A stretch of DNA of 6,676 bases from an uncultured Flavobacterium sp. (GCF_946482535.1 NZ_CAMLRU010000148.1:1-6676), one strand, 5' to 3'. Numbered from the stretch's first letter, positions 1 to 5,366 are shown. A program made the numbers and translations. The notes: a model not told the origin generated them from the sequence alone.

Positions 1-416
1 AACCCGAATTCCATTTTGTTTCTGTAAAAGAATTGTTTGGCCGAACCTAAAATCGGTTCAAAAGTGGGTAACTCAATTTTACCAATGCGTTTGAGGTTAT
101 TGAATACTTCTTGGTTTTTGTAAAACAATTGCTTGTCATAATTCATGTTTTGCCATTTGCAACCGCCGCATGCTCCAAAATGTTGGCAAACCGGCTCTAC
201 GCGGTCTTTGGACAATTCGTGAAATTTGATGGCTTTGCCTTCAAAATAGGCTTTGCGCTTTTTAAAGGTTTGCACGTCTACCACATCGCCGGGTACGACA
301 TTGGGTATAAAAATGACTTGACCTTCCGGCGCTTTGGCTACCGATACGCCTTTGGCACCGGCATCTAAAACAGTAATCTTTTCAAAAATGACTTTGTTGG
401 TTTGTTTTCTTCCCAT
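1..416 (-). CDS. rlmD: 23S rRNA (uracil-1939-C5)-methyltransferase RlmD, N-terminal 138 residues (truncated by window edge)
   Basis: Read on the minus strand from ATG at 416-414, the frame stays open to the window edge and gives 138 residues starting MGRKQTNKVIFEKITVLDAG. The first ~60 residues form a TRAM-type RNA-binding beta domain (IPNVVPGDVVDV at 37-48). A cysteine cluster C77-x5-C83-x2-C86 follows, matching three of the four ligands of the RlmD/RumA [4Fe-4S] cluster; the fourth ligand and the SAM-dependent methyltransferase domain lie beyond position 1. The family uses SAM to make m5U1939 in 23S rRNA, in the cytoplasm. RlmD is preferred over TrmA because of the TRAM domain plus Fe-S cysteines; the paralogue RlmC (m5U747) cannot be fully excluded from this fragment. 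The gene is divergent from the DUF1697 gene. A -7-like box ends only 4 nt before the start, so the message may be nearly leaderless. Confidence 0.9.
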   Translation of the reverse strand, partial: MGRKQTNKVIFEKITVLDAGAKGVSVAKAPEGQVIFIPNVVPGDVVDVQTFKKRKAYFEGKAIKFHELSKDRVEPVCQHFGACGGCKWQNMNYDKQLFYKNQEVFNNLKRIGKIELPTFEPILGSAKQFFYRNKMEFG

Positions 417-420
417 AGCG

Positions 421-428
421 CAAAAATA
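421..428 (-). promoter_or_regulatory. Candidate Bacteroidetes -7 element for rlmD
   Basis: The minus strand reads TATTTTTG, matching the Bacteroidetes -7 consensus TAnnTTTG. It ends 4 nt upstream of the rlmD ATG. No TTG (-33 element) is seen about 19 nt further upstream, so support comes from the -7 match and its intergenic position only. If used, transcription would begin at or next to the start codon. Confidence 0.35.
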
Positions 429-492
429 AACTATTGGGCAAAACTGAATAGACATTTAAGAAAAAAATATAAATTAGTGGAAAATTAAAAAC

Positions 493-1032
493 ATGCATAG
501 GCATTTGGCTTTACTCCGAGGAATCAATGTTTCGGGGCATAAAATGATTAATATGGTCGCTTTGAAAAAAGCGCTTGAAGGCATTGGGTTTACCAATGTG
601 GTGACTTACATCCAATCGGGAAATGTTTTTGTGGATACGGAAGAGGAAAGTCCCGGGAAAGTAGGCTTCTTGATTAAGCAGGAAATTTTCAAGCAATTTG
701 GGCACGATGTGCCTGTTATTGTAATTGGCAAAGAAGATTTGCAGGCGTGTTTGGATAGAAACTTATTTCTTAACGATGAAGGTGTCGATTTGAAAAAGCT
801 TTACGTGTCTTTCATTTCTTCGGAATTGCCGGAGAATATGATTACCCAACTCAACTTAAACTTCATCAAACCCGATGAAATCCAATTGGACGGCAAACGA
901 ATTTACTTGAAATACGATGTTTCACCTGCCAAAACTCGATTAGACAATAAATGGATTGAGAAAAGCATGAACGTAGTTTCAACCACACGCAATTGGAATA
1001 CGGTAAATAAATTGTTGGAAATGTTCGGCTAA
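493..1032 (+). CDS. DUF1697 family protein
   Basis: The 179-residue product matches the DUF1697 family across its whole length, and is of typical size for it. Recognisable signatures are ALLRGINV at residues 6-13, YIQSGNVFV at 39-47 and the C-terminal TTRNWNTV at 164-171. The function of the family is not established. The protein has no signal peptide or membrane segment, so it is probably cytoplasmic. ATG 493 is chosen because the family signature begins within six residues of it and no earlier in-frame start gives family-like sequence. No Shine-Dalgarno is visible, only an A-rich leader, as is usual in Flavobacteria. The gene is divergent from rlmD across a 76-nt gap and lies 57 nt before the DUF1003 gene on the same strand; whether these two are co-transcribed is unclear, since no terminator is seen between them. 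The family call is secure; a role is unknown. Confidence 0.9.
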   Translation: MHRHLALLRGINVSGHKMINMVALKKALEGIGFTNVVTYIQSGNVFVDTEEESPGKVGFLIKQEIFKQFGHDVPVIVIGKEDLQACLDRNLFLNDEGVDLKKLYVSFISSELPENMITQLNLNFIKPDEIQLDGKRIYLKYDVSPAKTRLDNKWIEKSMNVVSTTRNWNTVNKLLEMFG

Positions 1033-1089
1033 CATTAAATCTCCATTGTTTTTAAACATTAATAAAACCTTCACTTTCAAACCAAGATT

Positions 1090-1791
1090 ATGAGTCCAAA
1101 AGTCAGTTTTAAAAGCGCCATTTCAGGAATAGACTTTCCCGAAAAAGACAAAGTTTACGGCCACCAAATCAGACAAGCCGTTTTAAAACTAATCCAAAAA
1201 GATTATCCTGATTTCAGTGACAATGATTGCATTTCGAACAGTGAATTAAATATTTATCGCGAAAAATACATTTCGAAATACCTTCAAACCGAAGTAGGGG
1301 AATTGTCTGAATTACAGCAAAAAGTATTGAAATCATTATCTAACGGAAAATCGTTGGTAAGCAAGGTTGAATATGAGAAAGACAATCGAACCTTCGGACA
1401 AAAAGTAGCCGATAAAGTAGCTGATTTTGGCGGAAGCTGGACATTTATCATTTTGTTCTTCGTGTTTTTGATAATTTGGATTGCTTCCAATATTTTCATT
1501 TTTGTCCATAAAGAATTTGATCCTTATCCGTTTATATTATTGAATTTAATTTTGTCTTGTGTGGCTGCATTGCAAGCACCAATAATTATGATGAGTCAAA
1601 ACCGTCAAGAGGAAAAAGACCGTGAACGAGCCAAAAAAGATTATATGATTAACCTAAAATCAGAGCTCGAAATTAGGCTGATTGACGACAAATTAGATCA
1701 TTTAATCCAACACCAACAACAAGAGTTGATTGAAATACAAAAAGTCCAGATTGAAATGATGAATGATATACTAGAACGAATCAAGAAGTAA
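1090..1791 (+). CDS. DUF1003 family membrane protein
   Basis: The 233-residue product has three parts. Residues 1-110 are a charged cytoplasmic region of the type that precedes DUF1003 in Bacteroidetes proteins. Residues 104-200 carry the DUF1003 core: FGQKVADKVADFGGSWTFI leads into a first membrane helix (about 117-139), the DPYPFILLNLILSCVAALQAPIIMMSQNRQ stretch (144-173) holds the second helix (about 147-168), and a highly charged segment EEKDRERAKKDY follows. Residues 174-233 are predicted by eye to be mainly helical and possibly coiled-coil, with a glutamine-rich stretch at 207-219. Both termini are expected in the cytoplasm. The family is widespread and its biochemical function is not known. 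The N-terminal segment lacks a cysteine pair; its only cysteines are C47 and C157. No promoter was recognised in the 57 nt upstream. The gene is followed by a long non-coding gap and so probably ends its transcript. Confidence 0.9.
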   Translation: MSPKVSFKSAISGIDFPEKDKVYGHQIRQAVLKLIQKDYPDFSDNDCISNSELNIYREKYISKYLQTEVGELSELQQKVLKSLSNGKSLVSKVEYEKDNRTFGQKVADKVADFGGSWTFIILFFVFLIIWIASNIFIFVHKEFDPYPFILLNLILSCVAALQAPIIMMSQNRQEEKDRERAKKDYMINLKSELEIRLIDDKLDHLIQHQQQELIEIQKVQIEMMNDILERIKK

Positions 1792-1809
1792 GCACCAAAT
1801 TTCAAATTG

Positions 1810-1898
1810 CAAATTCCAAATAAGTTTCAAATTTCAAGATCCAAAAAAACATTTGTTTGTGATTTTAATTTTATCATTTGCTTTTTATTTGGTATTTG
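1810..1898. repeat. Imperfect A/T-rich inverted repeat
   Basis: The left arm CAAATTCCAAATAAG (1810-1824) is matched on the opposite strand by the right arm at 1881-1898, whose reverse complement is CAAATACCAAATAAAAAG. The two differ by one substitution and a 3-nt insertion. The arms are 56 nt apart, and flanking CAAATT-type units on the left are also partly mirrored on the right. It could be a degenerate intergenic repeat, a weak transcription-stop region, or chance complementarity in A/T-rich DNA. It has no transposase or target-site duplication. Confidence 0.4.
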
Positions 1899-1940
1899 TT
1901 TTTTAAATTTTAGAATTTATAAAACAGCAGTCCTTTTTTG

Positions 1941-1948
1941 TACTTTTG
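1941..1948 (+). promoter_or_regulatory. Candidate -7 promoter element for rocD
   Basis: TACTTTTG matches the Bacteroidetes -7 consensus TAnnTTTG. It would place the transcription start near 1953 and give rocD a leader of about 80 nt that contains the hairpin at 1998-2020. No TTG lies at the expected -33 spacing. Confidence 0.45.
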
Positions 1949-1997
1949 TTGTCATAGGATGATTTCTCTCCACAAGAAGGAATAACGATTTAATAAA

Positions 1998-2020
1998 TAA
2001 TCTGCAGTGAGCGCAGATTA
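1998..2020 (+). promoter_or_regulatory. Perfect 8-bp hairpin/dyad in the rocD leader
   Basis: TAATCTGC (1998-2005) and GCAGATTA (2013-2020) are exact reverse complements around a 7-nt spacer, AGTGAGC. The dyad ends 13 nt before the rocD ATG and has no T-tract after it, so it is not an intrinsic terminator. Its position fits either an RNA hairpin that affects ribosome access or an operator bound by a dimeric regulator downstream of the transcription start. Which of these applies cannot be told from sequence. Confidence 0.5.
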
Positions 2021-2033
2021 AATTCAAATTACA

Positions 2034-3314
2034 ATGTCAGTTTTAGAAAAATTAACGTCAGCTGATGCCATCGCTTTAGAAGACAAGTACGGAGCACACA
2101 ATTACCATCCGCTACCGGTGGTGTTAAGTAGAGGAGAAGGTGTTTATGTTTGGGATGTAGAAGGTAAAAAGTATTATGATTTTCTTTCGGCTTATTCTGC
2201 CGTAAACCAAGGCCATTGCCACCCGAAAATTGTAGGTGCTATGATGGAACAAGCGCAAACTTTAACGCTAACCTCGCGTGCTTTTTACAATGATAAGTTG
2301 GGCGTTTATGAAGAGTTCATCACCAAGTATTTTGGTTTTGATAAAGTGTTGCCCATGAATACCGGTGCCGAAGCGGTTGAAACGGCTTTAAAAATTTGCA
2401 GAAAATGGGCTTATGAGAAAAAAGGCATTTCAGAAAACGAAGCCCAAATCATTGTTTGTGAAGGTAATTTCCACGGTAGAACTACCACTATAATTTCTTT
2501 CTCTAATGATGAGAATGCCCGTAAAAATTTCGGTCCGTATACCGCCGGATTTATCAAAATCCCTTATGACGATTTAGACGCTTTGGAAAAAGCGATTACC
2601 ACTTCAAAAAATATTGCCGGTTTCTTAGTTGAACCTATTCAGGGAGAAGCGGGCGTTTATGTACCAAGTGAGGATTATTTGGCGAAAGCCAAAGCCTTGT
2701 GTGAAGCCAATAACGTTTTATTTATAGCTGATGAAGTCCAAACAGGTATCGCCAGAACCGGTTCGTTGTTAGCCGTATGTGGCAATTGTACTTGTGAAAA
2801 TAAATGCGAAAAGCAAAACAGTTATGTTACTCCTGACATTTTGATTTTGGGTAAAGCTTTATCCGGTGGCGCTTATCCTGTTTCGGCAGTTTTGGCCAAT
2901 GATCATATTATGAATGTCATCAAACCCGGACAACACGGTTCAACCTTTGGAGGAAATCCGGTAGCGGCAGCGGTTGCCATGGCAGCGATGGATGTTGTTA
3001 GTGAAGAACATTTGGCTCAAAATGCCAGAAGATTGGGTAAAATTTTCAGAACCGAATTGGCCAAATATATTGAAACATCAAACATCGCCACCTTAGTCAG
3101 AGGAAAAGGCTTGCTGAATGCCATAGTAATCAATGATACAGAAGACAGTGATACCGCTTGGAATATCTGCATGAAATTGGCGGAAAATGGCTTACTGGCC
3201 AAGCCAACACACGGAAACATCATCCGTTTTGCACCGCCATTGGTAATGACGGAAGCGCAATTATCAGATTGTGTGGCTATCATCATCAATACTTTAAAGC
3301 AATTTGAAAAGTAA
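2034..3314 (+). CDS. rocD: Ornithine--oxo-acid aminotransferase (ornithine delta-aminotransferase)
   Basis: The 426-residue product is a class III PLP-dependent aminotransferase. It transfers the delta-amino group of ornithine to 2-oxoglutarate, giving glutamate-5-semialdehyde and glutamate in arginine/ornithine catabolism, in the cytoplasm. Landmarks include [11 protein letters not shown] (54-64), [10 protein letters not shown] (111-120) and NFHGRT (145-150, R149 matching the substrate-binding Arg of human OAT). EPIQGEAGV (200-208) holds the gating Glu E205. D233 and Q236 in IADEVQTG contact the cofactor, K274 in ILGKALSGG is the Schiff-base lysine, T304 binds phosphate, and R398 in NIIRFAPPL binds the 2-oxoglutarate carboxylate. 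This set distinguishes OAT from acetylornithine and GABA aminotransferases. Length is normal apart from an insertion at 249-264 with cysteines C249, C252, C254 and C258. ATG 2034 is the start expected for the family. No Shine-Dalgarno is visible. Confidence 0.95.
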   Translation: MSVLEKLTSADAIALEDKYGAHNYHPLPVVLSRGEGVYVWDVEGKKYYDFLSAYSAVNQGHCHPKIVGAMMEQAQTLTLTSRAFYNDKLGVYEEFITKYFGFDKVLPMNTGAEAVETALKICRKWAYEKKGISENEAQIIVCEGNFHGRTTTIISFSNDENARKNFGPYTAGFIKIPYDDLDALEKAITTSKNIAGFLVEPIQGEAGVYVPSEDYLAKAKALCEANNVLFIADEVQTGIARTGSLLAVCGNCTCENKCEKQNSYVTPDILILGKALSGGAYPVSAVLANDHIMNVIKPGQHGSTFGGNPVAAAVAMAAMDVVSEEHLAQNARRLGKIFRTELAKYIETSNIATLVRGKGLLNAIVINDTEDSDTAWNICMKLAENGLLAKPTHGNIIRFAPPLVMTEAQLSDCVAIIINTLKQFEK

Positions 3315-3352
3315 TTAATCAACCAATTTATAACCAACCAAAACCTTTTATT

Positions 3353-3793
3353 ATGGAAGAAAACCAAAATTTCGGCTTACAATTACAAAATGAAGCTAAG
3401 GATTATTTAAGAGAAAGTGCCAAATGGTCAATGTTCTTGGCTATTTTAGGCTTCATCGGTATCGGATTTATGGCGCTTATGGCCATTTTAATGACTTCCG
3501 CCATGAGCATGATGCCTGATGATGTTCCCGGTCCGTTTGGAGCCATCAAAGGATTTATTTCAATTATCTATTTGATCTTTGCTATTTTGTATTTGTTCCC
3601 GATTTATTATTTGTTCAAATATGCCGATAATACCAAGAAAGCCTTAAATTTCAACAATTCAGAAATGTTGACTACCGCTTTCAGTAATTTAAAATCACAC
3701 CACAAGTTCTTAGGGATTTCTGCTATTGTTATCATTTCATTATACATTTTGGCGACAGTGGTTATGGTAATCGGATTCAGCGCAATGAGATAA
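3353..3793 (+). CDS. DUF5362-type small integral membrane protein
   Basis: The 146-residue product resembles the DUF5362 family of Bacteroidetes. It begins with a soluble amphipathic stretch (residues 1-25, LQNEAKDYLRESAKW) followed by three hydrophobic helices at about 26-50, 67-88 and 119-142. Between helices 2 and 3 lies a polar loop, KYADNTKKALNFNNSEMLTTAFSNLKSHHKF (about 89-119), a region I recall as typical of the family. A methionine-rich segment (M40-M54) joins helix 1 to the following loop. The function is unknown; by architecture it sits in the inner membrane. It starts 38 nt after rocD with no terminator or promoter visible between them, so it is probably co-transcribed with rocD, and it ends just before a clear intrinsic terminator. 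The family name is recalled from general resemblance; the membrane topology is directly supported by the sequence. Confidence 0.75.
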   Translation: MEENQNFGLQLQNEAKDYLRESAKWSMFLAILGFIGIGFMALMAILMTSAMSMMPDDVPGPFGAIKGFISIIYLIFAILYLFPIYYLFKYADNTKKALNFNNSEMLTTAFSNLKSHHKFLGISAIVIISLYILATVVMVIGFSAMR

Positions 3794-3812
3794 TCTTACT
3801 GCGATTTTATAT

Positions 3813-3845
3813 AAAAAGGCATCTTCTTTAGAAGGTGCTTTTTTT
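3813..3845 (+). terminator. Intrinsic terminator after the rocD/DUF5362 unit
   Basis: GCATCTTC (3819-3826) pairs with GAAGGTGC (3831-3838) around a TTTA loop, with one T-G wobble. The stem extends through a G-T wobble and A3813-A3817 pairing into the T-tract at 3839-3845. It lies 20 nt after the DUF5362 stop codon. Confidence 0.85.
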
Positions 3846-3869
3846 ATATCGTTTACCGATAAAGTTTAT

Positions 3870-3877
3870 TATTTTTG
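3870..3877 (+). promoter_or_regulatory. Candidate -7 element for the small membrane protein and Smr gene pair
   Basis: TATTTTTG matches TAnnTTTG and lies between the terminator and the ATG at 3895, where a new promoter is needed. The predicted transcription start near 3883 leaves a ~12-nt leader containing AAAGAAG, a purine-rich stretch 6 nt before the ATG. No TTG is seen at the -33 position. Confidence 0.45.
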
Positions 3878-3894
3878 AAGTCAAAGAAGATACT

Positions 3895-4083
3895 ATGAAA
3901 AAACTTGTCTTTCCCTTTATGATTCTGGCTATTATAGTGGGTTTTTACGAACAATCCAAGCCCAAACCCAACGTCTTTATCTTGGTCATTGCTGTTGCAG
4001 TATTTATGTATGGCATTATGCAATTGAGTGCAAAAGTTCCCAGCAAACATTCAGATACCGAAGAAGAGAAAAATGATAACTAA
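3895..4083 (+). CDS. Small two-helix membrane protein, unknown function
   Basis: The start is placed at ATG 3895, giving 62 residues (MKKLVFPFMILAIIVGFYEQ...). The frame is open upstream to 3835, but that longer start lies inside the terminator hairpin and upstream of the -7 candidate at 3870-3877, so it is unlikely. The product has two hydrophobic segments, about residues 4-18 and 26-46, joined by a short SKPKP turn, and an acidic, lysine-rich cytoplasmic tail (HSDTEEEKNDN). The first segment could also be read as a signal anchor. I do not recognise a named family. The last 11 nt overlap the start of the DUF2027-Smr gene, so translation of the two is probably coupled. The overlap and the reading-frame structure support a real gene; a specific role cannot be given. 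Confidence 0.7.
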   Translation: MKKLVFPFMILAIIVGFYEQSKPKPNVFILVIAVAVFMYGIMQLSAKVPSKHSDTEEEKNDN

Positions 4084-4615
4084 AGGCGATAAAGTTTCAG
4101 TGCTTGATGATGCGATTGATGGCATCGTGGTTGCCGTAAACGGCAATGAAATAACCATTGAAACAACGGAAGGATTTAATCTTACTTTTAAGTCTCATGA
4201 ACTCATTGCAATGCAACAAGGCAATGATTTAAATTTTAGTTTTAATAAAAATAAGGTCATCGCCGAAAAAGAAATTCCAAAACCCAATTATATCAATCCG
4301 GAAAAAAAATCCAAAAGAGAAGTGCCGGTTCCCGAATTTGATCTGCACATAGAAAAGTTGGTCAAAAACTACAAGTCGATGAGCAATTATGAGATATTGA
4401 CCAAACAAACAGAAACAGCTAAGTACCATATTGAGTTTGCGATAAAAAACAGAATTCCCAAAATTGTCTTCATCCACGGTGTAGGTGAAGGCATCTTAAA
4501 ATCGGAGCTCGATTTTATGTTGGGCAGATATGACAATATTACCTTTCAAGATGCTAACTATCAAAAATACGGCTCCGGTGCGACCGAAGTCTACTTTAAG
4601 CAAAATACCAAATAA
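4073..4615 (+). CDS. DUF2027 and Smr domain protein
   Basis: The 180-residue product starts at ATG 4073, which lies inside the end of the preceding gene and has a purine-rich GAAGAAGAGAAAA stretch just before it. A longer reading from GTG 4028 would overlap the upstream gene by 56 nt and adds no family-like sequence. Residues 1-45 form a small beta domain (GDKVSVLDDAIDGIVVAVNGNEITIE), as at the N-terminus of Bacteroidetes DUF2027 proteins. A lysine/proline-rich linker (60-87) follows. Residues 88-176 are an Smr domain, the C-terminal domain of MutS2: FDLHIEKL (89-96) corresponds to the LDLHG motif and FIHGVGEGILK (133-143) to the HGxGxG motif. Smr domains are known as nicking nucleases or nucleic-acid-binding modules; activity here is inferred. 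There is no MutS ATPase part. The protein is cytoplasmic. The gene ends in a bidirectional terminator. Confidence 0.85.
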   Translation: MITKGDKVSVLDDAIDGIVVAVNGNEITIETTEGFNLTFKSHELIAMQQGNDLNFSFNKNKVIAEKEIPKPNYINPEKKSKREVPVPEFDLHIEKLVKNYKSMSNYEILTKQTETAKYHIEFAIKNRIPKIVFIHGVGEGILKSELDFMLGRYDNITFQDANYQKYGSGATEVYFKQNTK

Positions 4616-4650
4616 AAAAAGTCCCGATTCTCGTATCGGGACTTTTTTTT
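4614..4650. terminator. Bidirectional intrinsic terminator between convergent genes
   Basis: Perfect stem GTCCCGAT (4621-4628) and ATCGGGAC (4635-4642) with loop TCTCGT, flanked by A7 (4614-4620) and T8 (4643-4650). The A and T flanks make it functional on both strands. It overlaps the TAA of the Smr gene and lies 45 nt beyond the stop codon of the minus-strand secreted-protein gene. Confidence 0.95.
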
Positions 4651-4695
4651 AAAACTAACCAATTATATTTAATCCAAACTTAACTTAAAATTTAA

Positions 4696-5064
4696 TTAGG
4701 CAACGCTGCTTTCTTGAGAGCTTACTTTTTTCAAAATAGATCTGATTAAAACACTGTTAGTGTTGATACCAGAATTGATTAAAGCTTTTTTGCTGAAACC
4801 GGTGTTGGTTTTGTTACCGTTAGTTGATTTGTTAGCGCCCATAAACCAAACTGCAAAATCCAAAGAAGCAATAGTAGTTTCGGCAGTAATAACAATTGAA
4901 TCATTTTTAGAAACTGAAACTTCAGTCGTTGCTGCTACAGTAGTAACTTCTGCTTTAGCTTGACCAAAAACGCCATTGCTTGATAAAACTAATAATACGA
5001 ATAAAACAAATAATCTAACGTTGGTTACATTTTTTTGAGCTACTGTGTTATTGTTTGTTGTCAT
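4696..5064 (-). CDS. Small secreted protein of unknown function
   Basis: The 122-residue product opens with a polar n-region (1-17), a strongly hydrophobic h-region RLFVLFVLLVLSS (17-29) and a likely signal peptidase I site after VFG (34) or GQA (36). The mature part of ~88 residues is rich in Ser, Thr, Val, Ala and Asn, with no cysteine. It contains a beta-prone threonine/valine stretch (38-66), a hydrophobic core SLDFAVWFMG (67-76), an asparagine-rich linker (78-88) and a C-terminal amphipathic segment ending SVLIRSILKKV (104-114). No enzyme motif and no type IX secretion C-terminal domain is seen. It may belong to a family of small exported flavobacterial proteins, but this is only an impression. 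It stands alone, ends at the shared bidirectional terminator and has a -7 box at the right distance. An opposing frame on the plus strand (4760-4963) is judged a shadow. Confidence 0.75.
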   Translation of the reverse strand: MTTNNNTVAQKNVTNVRLFVLFVLLVLSSNGVFGQAKAEVTTVAATTEVSVSKNDSIVITAETTIASLDFAVWFMGANKSTNGNKTNTGFSKKALINSGINTNSVLIRSILKKVSSQESSVA

Positions 5065-5099
5065 AATCTTTGTTTTTAGTTTCGTTGTTATTTCTTGGT

Positions 5100-5107
5100 C
5101 AAAACTA
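5100..5107 (-). promoter_or_regulatory. Candidate -7 element for the secreted-protein gene
   Basis: The minus strand reads TAGTTTTG, a match to TAnnTTTG, 35 nt upstream of the ATG at 5064. The predicted leader is about 30 nt. No TTG is present at the -33 spacing, so initiation might rely on an activator binding in the dyad-rich DNA further upstream. Confidence 0.45.
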
Positions 5108-5206
5108 CTTCAAGACTATTCTCGACTGAAATTTTTTCGATAACTAACGCCAAAAGTCGTTTAATCGACAAATTCAATGAATTCGGGGGTTTTCAGCGTT
5201 TTTATC

Positions 5207-5281
5207 GTGCAGTTAATCTATGAAATGTTAAAAAAACGTGTATTTCATCGATGAAAAACCAAAATTTTCCATGAACTGCAC
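5207..5281. repeat. 75-nt nested dyad element
   Basis: The ends are exact reverse complements: GTGCAGTT (5207-5214) and AACTGCAC (5274-5281). Inside are a second inverted pair, ATGAAAT (5220-5226) and ATTTCAT (5242-5248), and a perfect 14-nt palindrome, TTTCATCGATGAAA (5243-5256). The ATGAA core also recurs in direct orientation at 5220, 5251 and 5271. This could be a cluster of regulator sites or a structured RNA; sequence alone does not decide. Confidence 0.5.
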
Positions 5282-5298
5282 ACTCCAAATCACAAACC

Positions 5299-5323
5299 TT
5301 TGTACAAATGCCAAAAAATGGCA
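5299..5323. repeat. Two abutting palindromes upstream of the STAS-like gene
   Basis: TTTGTACAAA (5299-5308) is a perfect 10-nt palindrome, directly followed by TGCCA (5309-5313), an A5 spacer and TGGCA (5319-5323). They lie 44-68 nt before the ATG at 5367, where promoter or operator sequences would be expected. Confidence 0.45.
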
Positions 5324-5366
5324 AAATCTTCCTAAATTAGCTTCGGATTAAATTATTTACCCTAAA

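Larger units (their letters stand above)
1792..2033. other. 242-nt intergenic region before rocD: A/T-rich repeats, -7 box and leader hairpin
   Basis: No gene is visible here. The first ~130 nt are low-complexity: the plus strand runs through repeated CAAATT/TTCAAA units (1798-1835) and then T-rich TTTG-containing units (1850-1910) that are partly complementary to the first half. The rest holds a TAnnTTTG box at 1941-1948 and a perfect hairpin at 1998-2020. It probably contains the 3' end of the DUF1003 transcript and the promoter and leader of rocD. Confidence 0.6.
5065..5366. promoter_or_regulatory. Divergent intergenic region with several dyad symmetries
   Basis: This 302-nt gap lies between the minus-strand secreted-protein gene and the plus-strand STAS-like/rnz operon, so it must hold the promoters of both. 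Apart from the -7 box at 5100-5107, it contains a nested dyad at 5207-5281 and two adjacent palindromes at 5299-5308 and 5309-5323. No clear TAnnTTTG serves the plus-strand operon; the nearest matches are AACCTTTG (5295-5302) and TAGCTTCG (5338-5345). No convincing gene is seen. Confidence 0.6.

Noticed and set aside
111..368. 85-residue open frame on the plus strand
   Set aside because: It lies wholly inside the minus-strand rlmD coding region, whose TRAM domain and Fe-S cysteines are clear.
1998..2020. Reading the rocD leader dyad as a terminator of the DUF1003 transcript
   Set aside because: No T-tract follows the stem on either strand, and it lies only 13 nt before the rocD start.
2034..3314. 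Acetylornithine or GABA aminotransferase instead of RocD
   Set aside because: [20 protein letters not shown] and the NIIRFAPPL ending together match ornithine delta-aminotransferase better than ArgD or GabT.
3017..3367. 116-residue open frame on the minus strand
   Set aside because: It is antisense to the conserved C-terminal part of RocD and shows no family-like sequence.
4760..4963. 67-residue hydrophobic frame on the plus strand
   Set aside because: It is opposite the secreted-protein gene, which has a signal peptide, a -7 box and a terminator on its own strand; the hydrophobic look comes from the complement of Asn/Thr/Lys codons.
5177..5254. 25-codon frame (MNSGVFSVFIVQLIYEMLKKRVFHR) in the divergent intergenic region
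   Set aside because: It has no ribosome binding site or -7 box and runs through the dyad element; a frame this short is expected by chance. It would need conservation at codon level to be revived.
5207..5281. Insertion-sequence remnant or MITE bounded by the 8-bp inverted repeat
   Set aside because: Terminal repeats are only 8 bp, no flanking target duplication is visible and there is no transposase fragment.
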